Below, one piece after another: positions 15,704 through 28,684 of a stretch of DNA of 64,000 nt. This DNA comes from an uncultured Oscillospiraceae bacterium (GTDB lineage: Bacteria > Bacillota > Clostridia > Oscillospirales > Oscillospiraceae). Positions within the stretch are counted from its first letter, which is position 1, and every line of letters starts with the position of its first letter. The DNA lies in contig CALXDH010000006.1 in assembly GCA_944387015.1 (NCBI GenBank), positions 21,046-85,045 on the forward strand. Direction: 5' to 3'. Made by a program: the position numbers and the translations under genes. A model generated the notes under the pieces. The model ran no database searches. It was not told the origin of the DNA and was given only the letters and a program-made list of their open reading frames with translations.

Positions 15704-16819
15704 ATGATGAAATTTTCCTGCGAGAAAGCCCTTCTCCAAAGCGCCATTGCCATCACCAGCCGGGCAGTGGCTCAGAAAAGCTCCATTCCCGCACTGGAAG
15801 GCCTGCTTCTGCATGCCGACCACTATCTGACCATTTCCGGCTACAATATGCAGACCGGTATCCGCACCCGGGTGTCCGCCGATGTCACCGACGGCGGTGA
15901 TATCGTGCTCAACGCCCGGCTGTTCGGTGATATCATTCGCCGGATGCCCGACGACATGGTCACCTTCACCGCCGATGACAAACAGATGGTCCATCTCAGC
16001 TGCGGCGACGCCGATTTTGATATCCTGGGCCTCTCCGCTGCCGACTACCCCGATCTCCCCGAGGTGGAGGACGAGTTTTCCGTCTCCATCCAGCAAAAGC
16101 GGCTCCGGGCCATGATCGAGGAGACCGCCTTTGCCGTCTCCACCAATGAGAGCCGCCCGGTCCACACCGGCGCCCTCTTTGAGATCACCGACAAGGGCCT
16201 TACCATGGTGGCCGTAGACGGATTCCGTCTGGCGGTCCGCCGGGAACCCCTGGAAAAAGTGGACGGCGGCGCCTTCTCCTTCGTGGCCCCCGGTTCCGCC
16301 CTCAACGAAGTCAAGGGCATCTGCGCCGACAGCGAGGACCCCGCCTCCGTCACGCTGGGCAAGCGCCACATTTTATTTGAGGTAGGCGACACGGAACTCA
16401 TCTGCCGCCGGCTGGAAGGCGAGTTCCTGGATTACAAGAACGCCATCCCCCGGAAAAATCCCATCTCCGTCACGGCCGATACCAAGGCCCTCATCGAGAG
16501 CATCGACCGGGTCAGCGTGGTGATCTCCGACAAGCTCAAAAGCCCGGTCCGCTGCATCTTCGACCATGACAAGGTGTTCCTCTCCGCCAAGACCGGAAAC
16601 GGCGAGGCCAAGGATGTCTGCCACATCAGCGGCGACGGCCGGGGTCTGGAGATCGGCTTCAACAACCGATATCTCATGGAGGCCCTGCGCTACGCCCCGG
16701 CCGATACGGTGAAGATCGAGCTCAACACCGGCGTCTCCCCCGCCATCATCGTCCCCACCGACGGCGAGGAGAACTTCCTCTACATGGTGCTGCCTGTCCG
16801 GCTCAAGAGCGCGGAGTGA
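15704..16819 (+). CDS. dnaN: DNA polymerase III subunit beta (sliding clamp)
   Basis: A 371-residue clamp protein with the three repeated clamp domains (about 1-125, 126-250 and 251-371). Recognisable blocks are ITSRAVAQKSSIPALEGLLL, NARLFGDIIRRMPDD, DGFRLAVRREP and the C-terminal LPVRL. The start ATG 15704 (MMKFS) has AGAGAGGAAG upstream. A 44-codon upstream extension in frame falls in the oriC region and is rejected. Confidence 0.97.
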   Translation: MMKFSCEKALLQSAIAITSRAVAQKSSIPALEGLLLHADHYLTISGYNMQTGIRTRVSADVTDGGDIVLNARLFGDIIRRMPDDMVTFTADDKQMVHLSCGDADFDILGLSAADYPDLPEVEDEFSVSIQQKRLRAMIEETAFAVSTNESRPVHTGALFEITDKGLTMVAVDGFRLAVRREPLEKVDGGAFSFVAPGSALNEVKGICADSEDPASVTLGKRHILFEVGDTELICRRLEGEFLDYKNAIPRKNPISVTADTKALIESIDRVSVVISDKLKSPVRCIFDHDKVFLSAKTGNGEAKDVCHISGDGRGLEIGFNNRYLMEALRYAPADTVKIELNTGVSPAIIVPTDGEENFLYMVLPVRLKSAE

Positions 16820-16987
16820 CCCGGCAGAAAATGACCCGGATCCCGGGACTGGAAGCGAGGATGCGGACCTTCTTTCAAAGGCAGTCCATTCTGTTGGCTG
16901 GAACGGGGCGTTTTTGGCCCCAAAACAGGGGGTCTGGAGATGCTGGCATCCGTCCTATGGGAAACGGATTCGGCTCCGGCGAAAAAT

Positions 16988-17012
16988 AACGGCTGGAAAC
17001 CGGCCGTTTTTC
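16988..17012 (+). terminator. Possible dnaN terminator
   Basis: AACGGC ... GCCGTT with a 9-nt loop followed by TTTTT. Modest stem, but the T run and position between dnaN and yaaA support it. Confidence 0.6.
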
Positions 17013-17107
17013 CGCTTTGTCGACGTACTTTTCCGCCGGAAACTGCTATGATAAACCAAAATCAACCGTAAATCCGTCAAAAATGCCCACGGCATGCAAG
17101 GAGAATT

Positions 17108-17323
17108 ATGAAAACCATTACCATCACCACGGAGTTCATCAAGCTCCAGGACCTTTTGAAATTCGCAAATCTCGTGGAGACCGGCGGCGAGGCCAAGGAG
17201 CGCATCCAGTCCGGCGAAGCCACGGTCAACGGCGAGGTCTGCACCATGCGGGGCAAGAAGATCCGTCCCGGCGATGACGTGGTGTTCCAGGGAGAGCACT
17301 ACACCGTGGCTTATGCGGATTGA
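17108..17323 (+). CDS. yaaA: S4-domain RNA-binding protein YaaA/RlbA
   Basis: A 71-residue protein consisting of an S4-like domain: [35 protein letters not shown]. It always sits between dnaN and recF in Firmicutes and is linked to ribosome biogenesis. CAAGGAGAATT precedes the ATG. A TATGAT hexamer near 17047 could be its -10. Its last 11 bases overlap the recF start, so the two are translationally coupled. Confidence 0.93.
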   Translation: MKTITITTEFIKLQDLLKFANLVETGGEAKERIQSGEATVNGEVCTMRGKKIRPGDDVVFQGEHYTVAYAD

Positions 17324-18416
17324 GTCTCTGGAACTGGAACAGTTCCGGAATTACCGTCTCCAGACGGTGGACTTTGATCCCCGCTGCAACGTGATCTTCG
17401 GGGCCAACGCCCAGGGCAAGACCAATCTGCTGGAGGCCATCGTCTATCTCTCCTGGGGCAAATCTCCCCGGGCCCGGTCCGACCGGGAGATGATCGGCTT
17501 TGACGCCGGAGCCGCCCGGCTGACCGCCACGGTGCTGGCCCGGGAGCGGGAGTTCCGGGTCCAGGCGGAGCTGTTCCGGGACCGGCGGCGCAAGCTCTCC
17601 GTCAACAAGGTCCCCGCCAAAAACAGCGCCGCCCTCAGCGAGGTCTACCACACCGTCTATTTCCGTCCCGAGGACCTCTTCCTCATCCGGGAAGGGGCCG
17701 CCGCCAGACGGAAGTTCCTGGATACTGCGTTATGTCAACTTCGCCCCCGGTATGCCGCGGCCCTCACGGAGTACAACCGGCTCTACGAGCACAAGACCCG
17801 CATCCTCCGGGACAGCGAGGAGCGGCCGGACCTGCTGGCCGCGCTGCCGGATTTCAACGAGCAGATGGTGCGCTTCGGCGCCGTTCTGATCCATTACCGG
17901 GCCCAGTTTGCCCAGGCTCTGGGAAAGTATGCGGCGGTCCACCACCGGGAGTGCTCCGGCGGCAAGGAGACGCTGGAGATCTGTTACCAGACGGTATCGT
18001 CCGTTACGGACCCCTTGGGGGACCTGGCGGTGGTGACCGGGCAGCTGCGGGAGCATATGGAGCGGCACCAGATGGCGGAGCGGGCATCCCGGCTGTGCCT
18101 CTCCGGGCCCCATAAGGACGATTTGTCCGTCACGATCAATGGAAAAGACGCTAAGATGTATGCCTCTCAGGGACAGACCCGGACCGCGGCGCTGGCCATG
18201 AAGCTGGCGGAGCGGGAGATCTACCAGAACGCCACCGGGGAGTACCCGGTGCTGCTGCTGGACGATGTGCTCAGCGAGCTGGACCCCCGGCGCCAGGAAT
18301 TCGTTCTCAACCGCATCGCGGGAGGGCAGGTGTTCATCACCTGCTGTGAGGACGACCGGCTGCCGGAACTGCTGGGGGGCAAGGTACTGCACGTACACGG
18401 CGGGGAGCTGGTGTGA
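17313..18416 (+). CDS. recF: DNA replication and repair protein RecF
   Basis: A 367-residue SMC-like ATPase that loads RecA at gaps. Walker A is [14 protein letters not shown] (about residues 29-42), the ABC signature lies in [11 protein letters not shown], and Walker B in [14 protein letters not shown]. The ATG at 17313 overlaps the yaaA stop. The 3' 63 bp plus a few bases are duplicated 269 bp downstream (see findings), but the gene itself ends intact at TGA 18414-18416. Confidence 0.95.
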   Translation: MRIESLELEQFRNYRLQTVDFDPRCNVIFGANAQGKTNLLEAIVYLSWGKSPRARSDREMIGFDAGAARLTATVLAREREFRVQAELFRDRRRKLSVNKVPAKNSAALSEVYHTVYFRPEDLFLIREGAAARRKFLDTALCQLRPRYAAALTEYNRLYEHKTRILRDSEERPDLLAALPDFNEQMVRFGAVLIHYRAQFAQALGKYAAVHHRECSGGKETLEICYQTVSSVTDPLGDLAVVTGQLREHMERHQMAERASRLCLSGPHKDDLSVTINGKDAKMYASQGQTRTAALAMKLAEREIYQNATGEYPVLLLDDVLSELDPRRQEFVLNRIAGGQVFITCCEDDRLPELLGGKVLHVHGGELV

Positions 18417-18431
18417 GCAGGTGATGAACAC
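18330..18431. repeat. Inverted repeat bracketing the recF tail
   Basis: GTGTTCATCACCTGCT (18330-18345, within recF) reappears as its exact reverse complement AGCAGGTGATGAACAC at 18416-18431, directly after the stop codon. The 16-bp arms enclose 70 bp. Part of the left arm also recurs in direct orientation at 18498-18514 (17 nt identical to 18335-18351). Confidence 0.95.
18354..18421 (+). repeat. recF 3'-end repeat, copy 1
   Basis: This 68-bp segment is the last 63 bp of recF plus five bases. It recurs at 18623-18690 with a single A-to-G difference (18386 versus 18655). Confidence 0.97.
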
Positions 18432-18622
18432 GGGACCGAGCGGAGCGACGGGAGCCCCGCGTCAGCGGGTTTTCAATCGCCGCGCCGCAACGCGGCGCAT
18501 CACCTGCTGTGAGGGAAAGCGGCGAAGCGCCGCCTGTGGCGGAAAAAGCAAAGCCGCTTTCGAGGCAGCGGCACGATTGGCGGCCCATATAGGGCCGGGA
18601 ATCGTTTGCCGCAACGGTGGCT
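18417..18622. other. Non-coding insert between the two recF tails
   Basis: About 200 bp with no credible gene, rich in small GC palindromes (for example CGCCGCGCCGCAACGCGGCG near 18478-18497 and GGCGAAGCGCC near 18521). It carries a second partial copy of the recF segment CATCACCTGCTGTGAGG. It looks like remnant or minimal-element DNA rather than ordinary intergenic sequence. Confidence 0.65.
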
Positions 18623-18690
18623 GACCGGCTGCCGGAACTGCTGGGGGGCAAGGTGCTGCACGTACACGGCGGGGAGCTGGTGTGAGCAGG
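18623..18690 (+). repeat. recF 3'-end repeat, copy 2
   Basis: 67 of 68 bases are identical to 18354-18421, including the in-phase TGA. There is no start codon or ribosome-binding site, so it is not a gene. Confidence 0.97.
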
Positions 18691-18706
18691 CCCCGGAGGC
18701 AGGACA

Positions 18707-18722
18707 TGTTCCACGTGGAACA
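18707..18722. promoter_or_regulatory. parS centromere-like site
   Basis: TGTTCCACGTGGAACA is a perfect 16-bp palindrome differing only slightly from the parS consensus TGTTNCACGTGAAACA bound by ParB/Spo0J. It lies 3 kb from the oriC cluster, between recF and remB, as expected for an origin-proximal parS. The parA/parB genes are not in this window. Confidence 0.9.
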
Positions 18723-18741
18723 TTGCGAGGAGGATTGAGGG

Positions 18742-19008
18742 ATGTATCTGCATATCGGACAAAACGAGATCATCCCCGACCGGCGGATCATCGGCATCTT
18801 CGACCTGGATAAATGCTCTTACAGCAAGCGGACCCGGGACTACCTGACCGCCGCGGAGCAGGAGGGCGTGGTGCTGGACGTGTCCGGCGATATCCCCAAG
18901 TCCTTCGTGGTGTGCGACCACCCCTATCACCGGCAGATCGTCTATCTCTCCCAGCTCAACGCCTCCACGCTGAAAAACCGGGCGGAGAGCGGGAAGCTGG
19001 AGCTGTAA
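18742..19008 (+). CDS. remB: RemB-like regulator (DUF370, YaaB)
   Basis: An 88-residue protein of the DUF370/RemA-RemB family: MYLHIGQNEIIPDRRIIGIF, then DLDKCSYSKRTRDYL. In B. subtilis remB occupies the same place between recF and gyrB and is implicated in control of matrix genes. AGGAGG and TGAGGG precede the ATG. The upstream recF-tail duplication and parS separate it from recF. Confidence 0.92.
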   Translation: MYLHIGQNEIIPDRRIIGIFDLDKCSYSKRTRDYLTAAEQEGVVLDVSGDIPKSFVVCDHPYHRQIVYLSQLNASTLKNRAESGKLEL

Positions 19009-19173
19009 GGCGGCTTTGGCGAGGCGGTTTGCGGGTTCTGGAAGCGGGTCCGCCGTTTTCGATATTTGATTGTATAGTTGTTTTCAGGGCAAGGAGAAAC
19101 GGGCCGGAACAGGCTCCGGCCCGGCTCTTCTTGCCTTGTGTCGGGGAAATTTCCCCTGAAAGGAGAAACCTAC

Positions 19174-21123
19174 ATGGCAGATCAAGAACGCTTGAATTCC
19201 ACTGCGGTCGACGCGGAAAACGAGTACGACGCCTCGGAGATCCAGGTCCTGGAAGGCCTGGAAGCGGTGCGCAAGCGCCCGGGCATGTATATCGGCTCCA
19301 CCTCCACCTCCGGCCTCCATCACCTGGTCTATGAGATCGTGGACAACGCCATCGACGAGGCCCTGGCAGGCTACTGCACCGACATCCTGGTGCAGATCAA
19401 CGAGGGCAACACCATCACCGTAGTGGATAACGGCCGCGGCATCCCCGTGGACATTCAGGCCCAGACCGGCCGTCCCGCCCTGGAGGTGGTGTACACCGTC
19501 CTCCACGCCGGCGGCAAGTTCGGCGGTGGCGGATATAAAGTCTCCGGCGGCCTCCACGGCGTGGGCGCCAGCGTGGTCAACGCCCTCTCCGAGTGGCTCA
19601 CCGTTCAGGTCCACCGGGACGGCAAGATCTACGAGATGAAGTTCTCCCGGGGCCATATCACCCAGGAGATGACCGTGGTGGGCGAGACGGATCACACCGG
19701 CACCACCGTCACCTTCAAGCCCGACCCCGAAATGTTTGAGGACACCGTCTACAACTACGACACCCTCCACACCCGCATGCGGGAGGAGGCCTTCCTCAAC
19801 GCCGGCCTTCGCATCCGCACCGTGGACAAGCGCCCGGGCCAGGAGCAGGAGGACAGCATGTGCTTCGAGGGCGGCATCCGGGAGTTCGTCACCTGGCTCA
19901 ACAAGTCCAAGGACGCCCTCCACCCCGACGTGATCTACATGTCCGGCATGAAGGGCGACTCCATGGCGGAAGTGGCCATGCAGTATAACGACGGCTATAA
20001 CGAGACCATTTTGTCCTTCGCCAACAACGTCCATACCCCTGAGGGCGGCATGCACGAGGAGGGCTTCAAGCGGGCGCTGACCAACGTGCTCAACGCTTAC
20101 GGCCGCAAGATCAAGATGCTCAAGGATGACGAGAAGATCTCCGGCGAGGACTGCCGGGAGGGTCTTACCTGCGTCATCTCCGTCAAGCTCACCGACGCCC
20201 AGTTCGAAGGCCAGACCAAGGCCAAGCTGGGCAACAGCGAGATCCGCACCCTGGTGAATACCATCGTCTCCGAGAAGCTGGAGATCTTCCTGGAGGAGAA
20301 TCCCCAGGCGGGCCGGATGATCCTGGACAAGGCCCTGACGGCCAACCGCGCCCGGGAGGCCGCCAAGCGGGCCCGGGAGTCCATCCGCCGCAAGACCGCC
20401 CTGGGCGGCGCCGCCATGCCGGACAAGCTCCGGGACTGCAACGAAAATAACCCCGAACTCACCGAGATCTACATCGTCGAGGGCGACTCCGCAGGCGGCT
20501 CCGCCACCCAGGGCCGGGACTCCCGGTTCCAGGCCATCCTCCCCCTGTGGGGCAAGATGCTCAACGTGGAGAAGGCCCGGGCGGACAAGGTCTACGGAAA
20601 CGACAAGCTCCAGCCCGTCATCACCGCTCTCGGCGCCGGCATCGGCGAGGAGTTCGACCTCAATAAGCTCCGCTATCACAAGGTCATCATCATGGCCGAT
20701 GCCGATGTGGACGGCTCCCACATCCGCACGTTGCTTTTGACCTTCTTCTTCCGCTTCATGCGGCCCCTCATCGAGCACGGCTATGTCTACTCCGCCGTGC
20801 CGCCCCTGTTCAAGCTCAGCCGGGGCAAGACCACCCGCCTTGCCTTCTCTGAGGAGGAGCGGGACCGGATCTCCGCGGAGCTGCGGGCAGGCAATCCCTC
20901 CGCCAAGGTGGATATCTCCCGGTTCAAGGGCCTGGGCGAGATGAACCCCCACGAGCTGTGGGAGACCACCATGGACCCGGAGAAGCGGACGCTGCGCCGC
21001 ATCACCCTGGACGACGCCGTGGCCGCCGACGAGACCTTCACCATCCTCATGGGTGAGAAGGTGGAGCCCCGGAAGGAGTTCATCGAAAAGAACGCCAAGT
21101 ACGCCGTGAACCTGGACTACTGA
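19174..21123 (+). CDS. gyrB: DNA gyrase subunit B
   Basis: A 649-residue type II topoisomerase ATPase subunit. The GHKL ATP-binding region has [24 protein letters not shown] and [19 protein letters not shown]. The TOPRIM domain carries [14 protein letters not shown] and the metal-binding [19 protein letters not shown]. The start ATG 19174 has AAAGGAGAAACC; the 32-codon extension upstream is rejected. gyrA follows after 16 bp, so this is a gyrBA operon. Confidence 0.98.
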   Translation: MADQERLNSTAVDAENEYDASEIQVLEGLEAVRKRPGMYIGSTSTSGLHHLVYEIVDNAIDEALAGYCTDILVQINEGNTITVVDNGRGIPVDIQAQTGRPALEVVYTVLHAGGKFGGGGYKVSGGLHGVGASVVNALSEWLTVQVHRDGKIYEMKFSRGHITQEMTVVGETDHTGTTVTFKPDPEMFEDTVYNYDTLHTRMREEAFLNAGLRIRTVDKRPGQEQEDSMCFEGGIREFVTWLNKSKDALHPDVIYMSGMKGDSMAEVAMQYNDGYNETILSFANNVHTPEGGMHEEGFKRALTNVLNAYGRKIKMLKDDEKISGEDCREGLTCVISVKLTDAQFEGQTKAKLGNSEIRTLVNTIVSEKLEIFLEENPQAGRMILDKALTANRAREAAKRARESIRRKTALGGAAMPDKLRDCNENNPELTEIYIVEGDSAGGSATQGRDSRFQAILPLWGKMLNVEKARADKVYGNDKLQPVITALGAGIGEEFDLNKLRYHKVIIMADADVDGSHIRTLLLTFFFRFMRPLIEHGYVYSAVPPLFKLSRGKTTRLAFSEEERDRISAELRAGNPSAKVDISRFKGLGEMNPHELWETTMDPEKRTLRRITLDDAVAADETFTILMGEKVEPRKEFIEKNAKYAVNLDY

Positions 21124-21139
21124 GAAAGGATACCGATCT

Positions 21140-23641
<2,502 letters not shown>

Positions 23642-23723
23642 GCTTGACCCATTCCCATGCAGGAGGGCGTGGCTCCCCCACGCTCTCCTGCTTTCTGATA
23701 CGGCTTATGGAGGCGGACCCAGA

Positions 23724-24161
23724 ATGAAAACTGTTACGATTTACACCGACGGCGCCTGCTCCGGCAATCCCGGTCCCGGCGGCTGGGGCGCCATTTTGAT
23801 GTACGGCCCCCACACCCGGGAACTCTCCGGCGGAGAGGCGGCCACCACCAACAACCGCATGGAGCTGACCGCCGTCATTGAGGCGCTGTCCCTTTTGAAG
23901 GAACCCTGCATCGTGGAGCTGTGGTCCGACTCCAAATATGTGATCGACGGCCTTTCCAAAGGCTGGGCCAAGGGCTGGAAGGCCCGGGGCTGGATCAAGA
24001 GCGATAAAAAACCTGCGCTGAATCCGGACCTGTGGGACCGGTTGCTGGCGCTGACGGAGGTCCATACCCTCCACTACCATTGGGTCAAAGGCCACGCCGA
24101 GAATGCGTACAACAATCGCTGCGACGAACTGGCGGTGGCAGAGAGCCAGAAGTACCGGTAA
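23724..24161 (+). CDS. rnhA: Ribonuclease HI
   Basis: A 145-residue enzyme that cuts RNA in RNA-DNA hybrids. Catalytic acidic residues are Asp-9 ([16 protein letters not shown]), Glu-47 (NNRMEL), Asp-69 (WSDSKYV) and Asp-134 (NRCDELA), with His-124 in [10 protein letters not shown]. Full length for the prokaryotic RNase HI. GGAGG lies upstream. Its nearness to oriC and the gyrase genes is consistent with replication housekeeping. Confidence 0.96.
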   Translation: MKTVTIYTDGACSGNPGPGGWGAILMYGPHTRELSGGEAATTNNRMELTAVIEALSLLKEPCIVELWSDSKYVIDGLSKGWAKGWKARGWIKSDKKPALNPDLWDRLLALTEVHTLHYHWVKGHAENAYNNRCDELAVAESQKYR

Positions 24162-24438
24162 GGAGAAAGTTTCCACAAAAGCATGGGAAGCTGTGGAAAG
24201 AGGAACGGCCTTCATTGGCAGGAGAGGCCGGAAATGCCGTTTTTCCGGGATCGATTCCAGGCGGATGTGGAAAAAGATATCCGCGAAGCTGAATTTTGCT
24301 GAAAAGGGTGTTTTTTTCCAAACATTCACAAACTGTTCACACCAAACACATAATTCTGCAAAAATTCTTGGGTATCTTATCATCAAGCAAAGGGTCCTCC
24401 CAAACCCGATGCGTTTTCTCCCTCCTAACACACACAGC

Positions 24439-24471
24439 AAGAAGGGCCGCCGAGAGGCGGCCCTTCTTGTG
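24439..24471 (+). terminator. Terminator upstream of nadE
   Basis: AAGAAGGGCCGCC-gaga-GGCGGCCCTTCTT, a perfect 13-bp stem followed by a short T/G tract. It isolates nadE from upstream transcription. Confidence 0.85.
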
Positions 24472-24488
24472 CCGTTTGAGCCGGGTCC

Positions 24489-24517
24489 TTGTCAAAGGGA
24501 TGCCGGCGGTGTAAAAT
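24489..24517 (+). promoter_or_regulatory. nadE promoter
   Basis: TTGTCA (24489-24494), 17-bp spacer, TAAAAT (24512-24517), 37 bp before the start codon. Confidence 0.78.
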
Positions 24518-24553
24518 ACAACCATCGAATGATTCAACGGGAGGTTTTGCCGA

Positions 24554-26470
<1,917 letters not shown>

Positions 26471-26611
26471 GAAAAACACGTCTCCCCCGCCAGTCGCCAT
26501 TTCCGGGGCCCCCGGCGGGGCAAAAGCCCCGGTGGGGAGAGGAGGAGCAAGGGAGCAGCCGGCGCTTTCCGCAAGGCGGGAAGCAGAGGCATGCGGACTT
26601 TGTGACGACGA
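26471..26611. other. Non-coding insert between the two nadE tails
   Basis: About 140 bp, GC-rich, with small palindromes (CCCCGGCGGGGCAAAAGCCCCGG region, 26510-26533) and no credible gene. It resembles in layout, but not obviously in sequence, the insert after recF. Confidence 0.6.
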
Positions 26612-26673
26612 GGCGGATGCCCAGCGACGCGAAGAGAAGGCTCTGGCAGGCGGAGCTGGACACGCTGGAGTAA
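26612..26673 (+). repeat. nadE 3'-end repeat, copy 2
   Basis: 60 of 62 bases are identical to 26409-26470, including the TAA. It has no start or ribosome-binding site. The two differences (G for A, C for T) preserve the encoded amino-acid class in one case and are silent in the other. Confidence 0.96.
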
Positions 26674-26701
26674 CCCCCACCCACAAAATGGATAGAAAAA
26701 G

Positions 26702-26733
26702 GCGCGCGGAGAGCTTCTCCGTGCGCTTTTTTT
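26702..26733 (+). terminator. Terminator downstream of the duplicated nadE tail
   Basis: GCGCGCGGAGA-gct-TCTCCGTGCGC (11 bp with one wobble) followed by seven T's. This is probably the original nadE terminator, now displaced about 200 bp from the functional stop codon. Confidence 0.85.
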
Positions 26734-26782
26734 CTGGGTCCGCAGGCGAAACGGTCCCCTCCCCCATGTCATGAAAAGACGG

Positions 26783-26811
26783 TTGACAATGGTACGGTTT
26801 CGTACTAATAT
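26783..26811 (+). promoter_or_regulatory. Promoter of the marR-MATE operon
   Basis: TTGACA, 17-bp spacer, TAATAT: strong sigma-A promoter whose spacer and -10 are covered by the palindromic operator. Confidence 0.88.
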
Positions 26812-26826
26812 AGTACGAAACCGTAC
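26792..26826. promoter_or_regulatory. 35-bp perfect palindromic operator (MarR type)
   Basis: Arms GTACGGTTTCGTAC and GTACGAAACCGTAC are separated by TAATATA, i.e. 14-7-14 with no mismatch. It covers the promoter spacer, the -10 and the probable start site, so a bound regulator would block RNA polymerase. Autoregulation by the MarR protein encoded next is inferred. Confidence 0.88.
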
Positions 26827-26846
26827 TGAATGACAGGAGGATGGAT

Positions 26847-27278
26847 ATGACGGTACGCCAGCAGATGAAGGAGCTTTGTTCCTGCCTTTGCCGGCAGGAT
26901 GAGCTGTATGCCACCCTTGCCCGGCGGCACGGGATGAGTTTTCATACCGCTTTGACGCTCTATGCCCTGGACCAGGATGGGGGCTGCACCCAAAAACAGA
27001 TCGCGGAAAACTGGCTGATCCCCAAGCAGACGGTGAACACCGTGGTGAAGGATCTGGAGCGGCGGGGGTATGTGTCGCTGCGCGCCGGCCGGGATCAGAA
27101 GGAAAAACTGGTGGATCTCACCCCGGCGGGACGGGCCTTTGCCGCCCCGTGTCTGCAGGAGATCTATGAGCTGGAGGACCGGGCCGTGGACGCCATGGGG
27201 CAGGAGCGGTTCCGGGAGATGGTGGAGGCCAACACTGCATTTACCAGGGCGTTTGCCCGGGAGGTGCACGGTGCGTGA
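26847..27278 (+). CDS. MarR-family transcriptional regulator
   Basis: A 143-residue winged-helix protein. The DNA-binding region is CTQKQIAENWLIPKQTVNTVVKDLERRGYVSLRAGRDQKEKLVDLTPAG, matching MarR helix 3, recognition helix and wing. The start is ATG 26847 rather than 26841, because AGGAGG ends at 26840 and needs spacing. The downstream MATE gene overlaps by 8 bp, so the pair is one operon. It is likely to derepress efflux on binding a toxic ligand. Confidence 0.9.
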   Translation: MTVRQQMKELCSCLCRQDELYATLARRHGMSFHTALTLYALDQDGGCTQKQIAENWLIPKQTVNTVVKDLERRGYVSLRAGRDQKEKLVDLTPAGRAFAAPCLQEIYELEDRAVDAMGQERFREMVEANTAFTRAFAREVHGA

Positions 27279-28620
27279 GACGGCTCTCTCCCGGCAGTTC
27301 GGGACTGCCGCGCTGCTGCGGTTCGCTCTGCCAAATATCGCCATGATGGTGTTTTTGTCCCTGTATACCATTGTGGACGGGATCTTTATCTCCCGCTATG
27401 TGGGGACGCTGGCGCTGTCCGCGGTGAACATGTCCTATCCCCTCAACTCCCTGCAGATGGCGCTGGGGATCATGCTGGGCACCGGCGGCAGCGCCATCAT
27501 CGCCCGGGAGCTGGGCGAGGGAAAGGAACGGCGGGCCCGGGGGGATTTTACCGCCGTGGTGGCGGTATCTCTGGTGCTGGGCATTTTGTGCATGGCGGCG
27601 GGACTGATATTTCTTGATCCGCTGCTGCGGCTGCTAGGGACCAGTGACGCCCAGTTCCAGCTGTGCCGGACCTACACGCAGGTGCTTTTGTGCTTTTCCC
27701 CGGCGCTGTTTTTGCAGACGGTGTTCCAGGTCCTCTTCGTCACGGCGGGCCGTCCCGGCCTTGGACTGGGGGTCACTGTGGCCGGCGGCGTGGCCAATGT
27801 GGTGCTGGATATGCTCTTCATGGGTCCGCTGGGGCTTGGCGTGGCCGGCGCGGCCGTGGCCACCGGTATCGGTTACTGCATCCCGGCGGTGGCCGGAACG
27901 GTGTATTTTTTCAAAAACCGTACCGGCGCGCTGTGGTTCACCCCCTTTCGCCTCCGCTGGCGGATGCTGCTGCAGACCTGCTGGAACGGTTCGTCGGAGA
28001 TGGTGAGCAATGTGGCAAATGCCGTGACCACGTTTTTGTTCAATGTACTGTTTCTCGCCTATTGGGGGGAGGACGGTGTGGCGTCCATCACCATCGTCAT
28101 GTACTTCCAGTTTGTGTTCAGCGCCATGTATCTGGGCTTTTCCATGGGAGTCGCCCCGGTGGTGAGCTTCAAGTACGGCGCCCAGGACCGGGAGCAGCTC
28201 CAGAAGATCTTCCGCAGCTGTGGGATCTTCATTTTGCTCTGCTCCGGGGCCATGTACCTGCTCAGCCGGATCGTCATCGGCCCGTGTCTTTCCGTGTTCA
28301 CAGACCCCGGGAGCCGGGTCTATGCCATTACCATGGAGGGCTTTCCCATCTATGCGGCGGCGTTCTGGTTCATGGGGGCAAATATCTTCGCCTCCTCCCT
28401 GTTTACGGCGCTCTCCGACGGGGCGGTCTCCGCTGCCATCTCCTTTGCCAGGACGTTTCTCTTCCTGGTGAGCATGCTGCTGATCCTGCCGCAGCAACTG
28501 GGAGCCTGGGGGATCTGGCTGGCGGTCCCGGCGGCAGAGGCGCTGGGACTGGTGGTATCTGCTGCGTTTATCCTGTGGGGAAGGCGGAAATACGGCTACG
28601 CCCCCTGCAGAGGCGTCTGA
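27271..28620 (+). CDS. MATE-family efflux transporter
   Basis: A 449-residue, ~12-TM multidrug/toxic-compound exporter. Hallmarks are the N-terminal LLRFALPNIAMMVFLSLYTIVDGIFISRYVG, the repeat-half start after residue ~220 (WRMLLQTCWNGSSEMVSNVA), and EGFPIYAAAFWFMGANIF. It begins at a GTG (27271) preceded by GGGAGGTG, overlapping the end of the MarR gene; longer frames upstream lie inside marR. It belongs to the DinF/NorM-like Clostridia group. Substrate is unknown. Confidence 0.92.
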   Translation: MRETALSRQFGTAALLRFALPNIAMMVFLSLYTIVDGIFISRYVGTLALSAVNMSYPLNSLQMALGIMLGTGGSAIIARELGEGKERRARGDFTAVVAVSLVLGILCMAAGLIFLDPLLRLLGTSDAQFQLCRTYTQVLLCFSPALFLQTVFQVLFVTAGRPGLGLGVTVAGGVANVVLDMLFMGPLGLGVAGAAVATGIGYCIPAVAGTVYFFKNRTGALWFTPFRLRWRMLLQTCWNGSSEMVSNVANAVTTFLFNVLFLAYWGEDGVASITIVMYFQFVFSAMYLGFSMGVAPVVSFKYGAQDREQLQKIFRSCGIFILLCSGAMYLLSRIVIGPCLSVFTDPGSRVYAITMEGFPIYAAAFWFMGANIFASSLFTALSDGAVSAAISFARTFLFLVSMLLILPQQLGAWGIWLAVPAAEALGLVVSAAFILWGRRKYGYAPCRGV

Positions 28621-28635
28621 GCCGGCAGAGAAAAC

Positions 28636-28682
28636 CAAAAAACACGCCCCCGGGGAAAGCACTGCTTTCCCCGGGGGCGTTG
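28636..28682. terminator. Bidirectional terminator between MATE and P-type ATPase genes
   Basis: A 17-bp perfect stem starting ACGCCCCCGGGGAAAGC with a 3-nt loop. An A-rich stretch to its left supplies a T run for the minus-strand transcript. Confidence 0.85.
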
Positions 28683-28684
28683 GT

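Larger units (their letters stand above)
24162..24553. other. rnhA-nadE intergenic region with DnaA-box-like and hairpin elements
   Basis: 392 bp without a gene. It holds an inverted pair TTTCCACA ... TGTGGAAA (about 24169-24199), a GCGGAT ... ATCCGC pair enclosing TGTGGAAAA (about 24261-24286), TTCACA-N5-TTCACA at 24325-24341, a strong terminator and the nadE promoter. Confidence 0.7.

Noticed and set aside
18337-18930. 197-aa minus-strand frame covering the recF tail duplication
   Set aside because: It crosses recF's end, both tails, parS and remB, is internally repetitive only because of the DNA duplication, and has no start signals.
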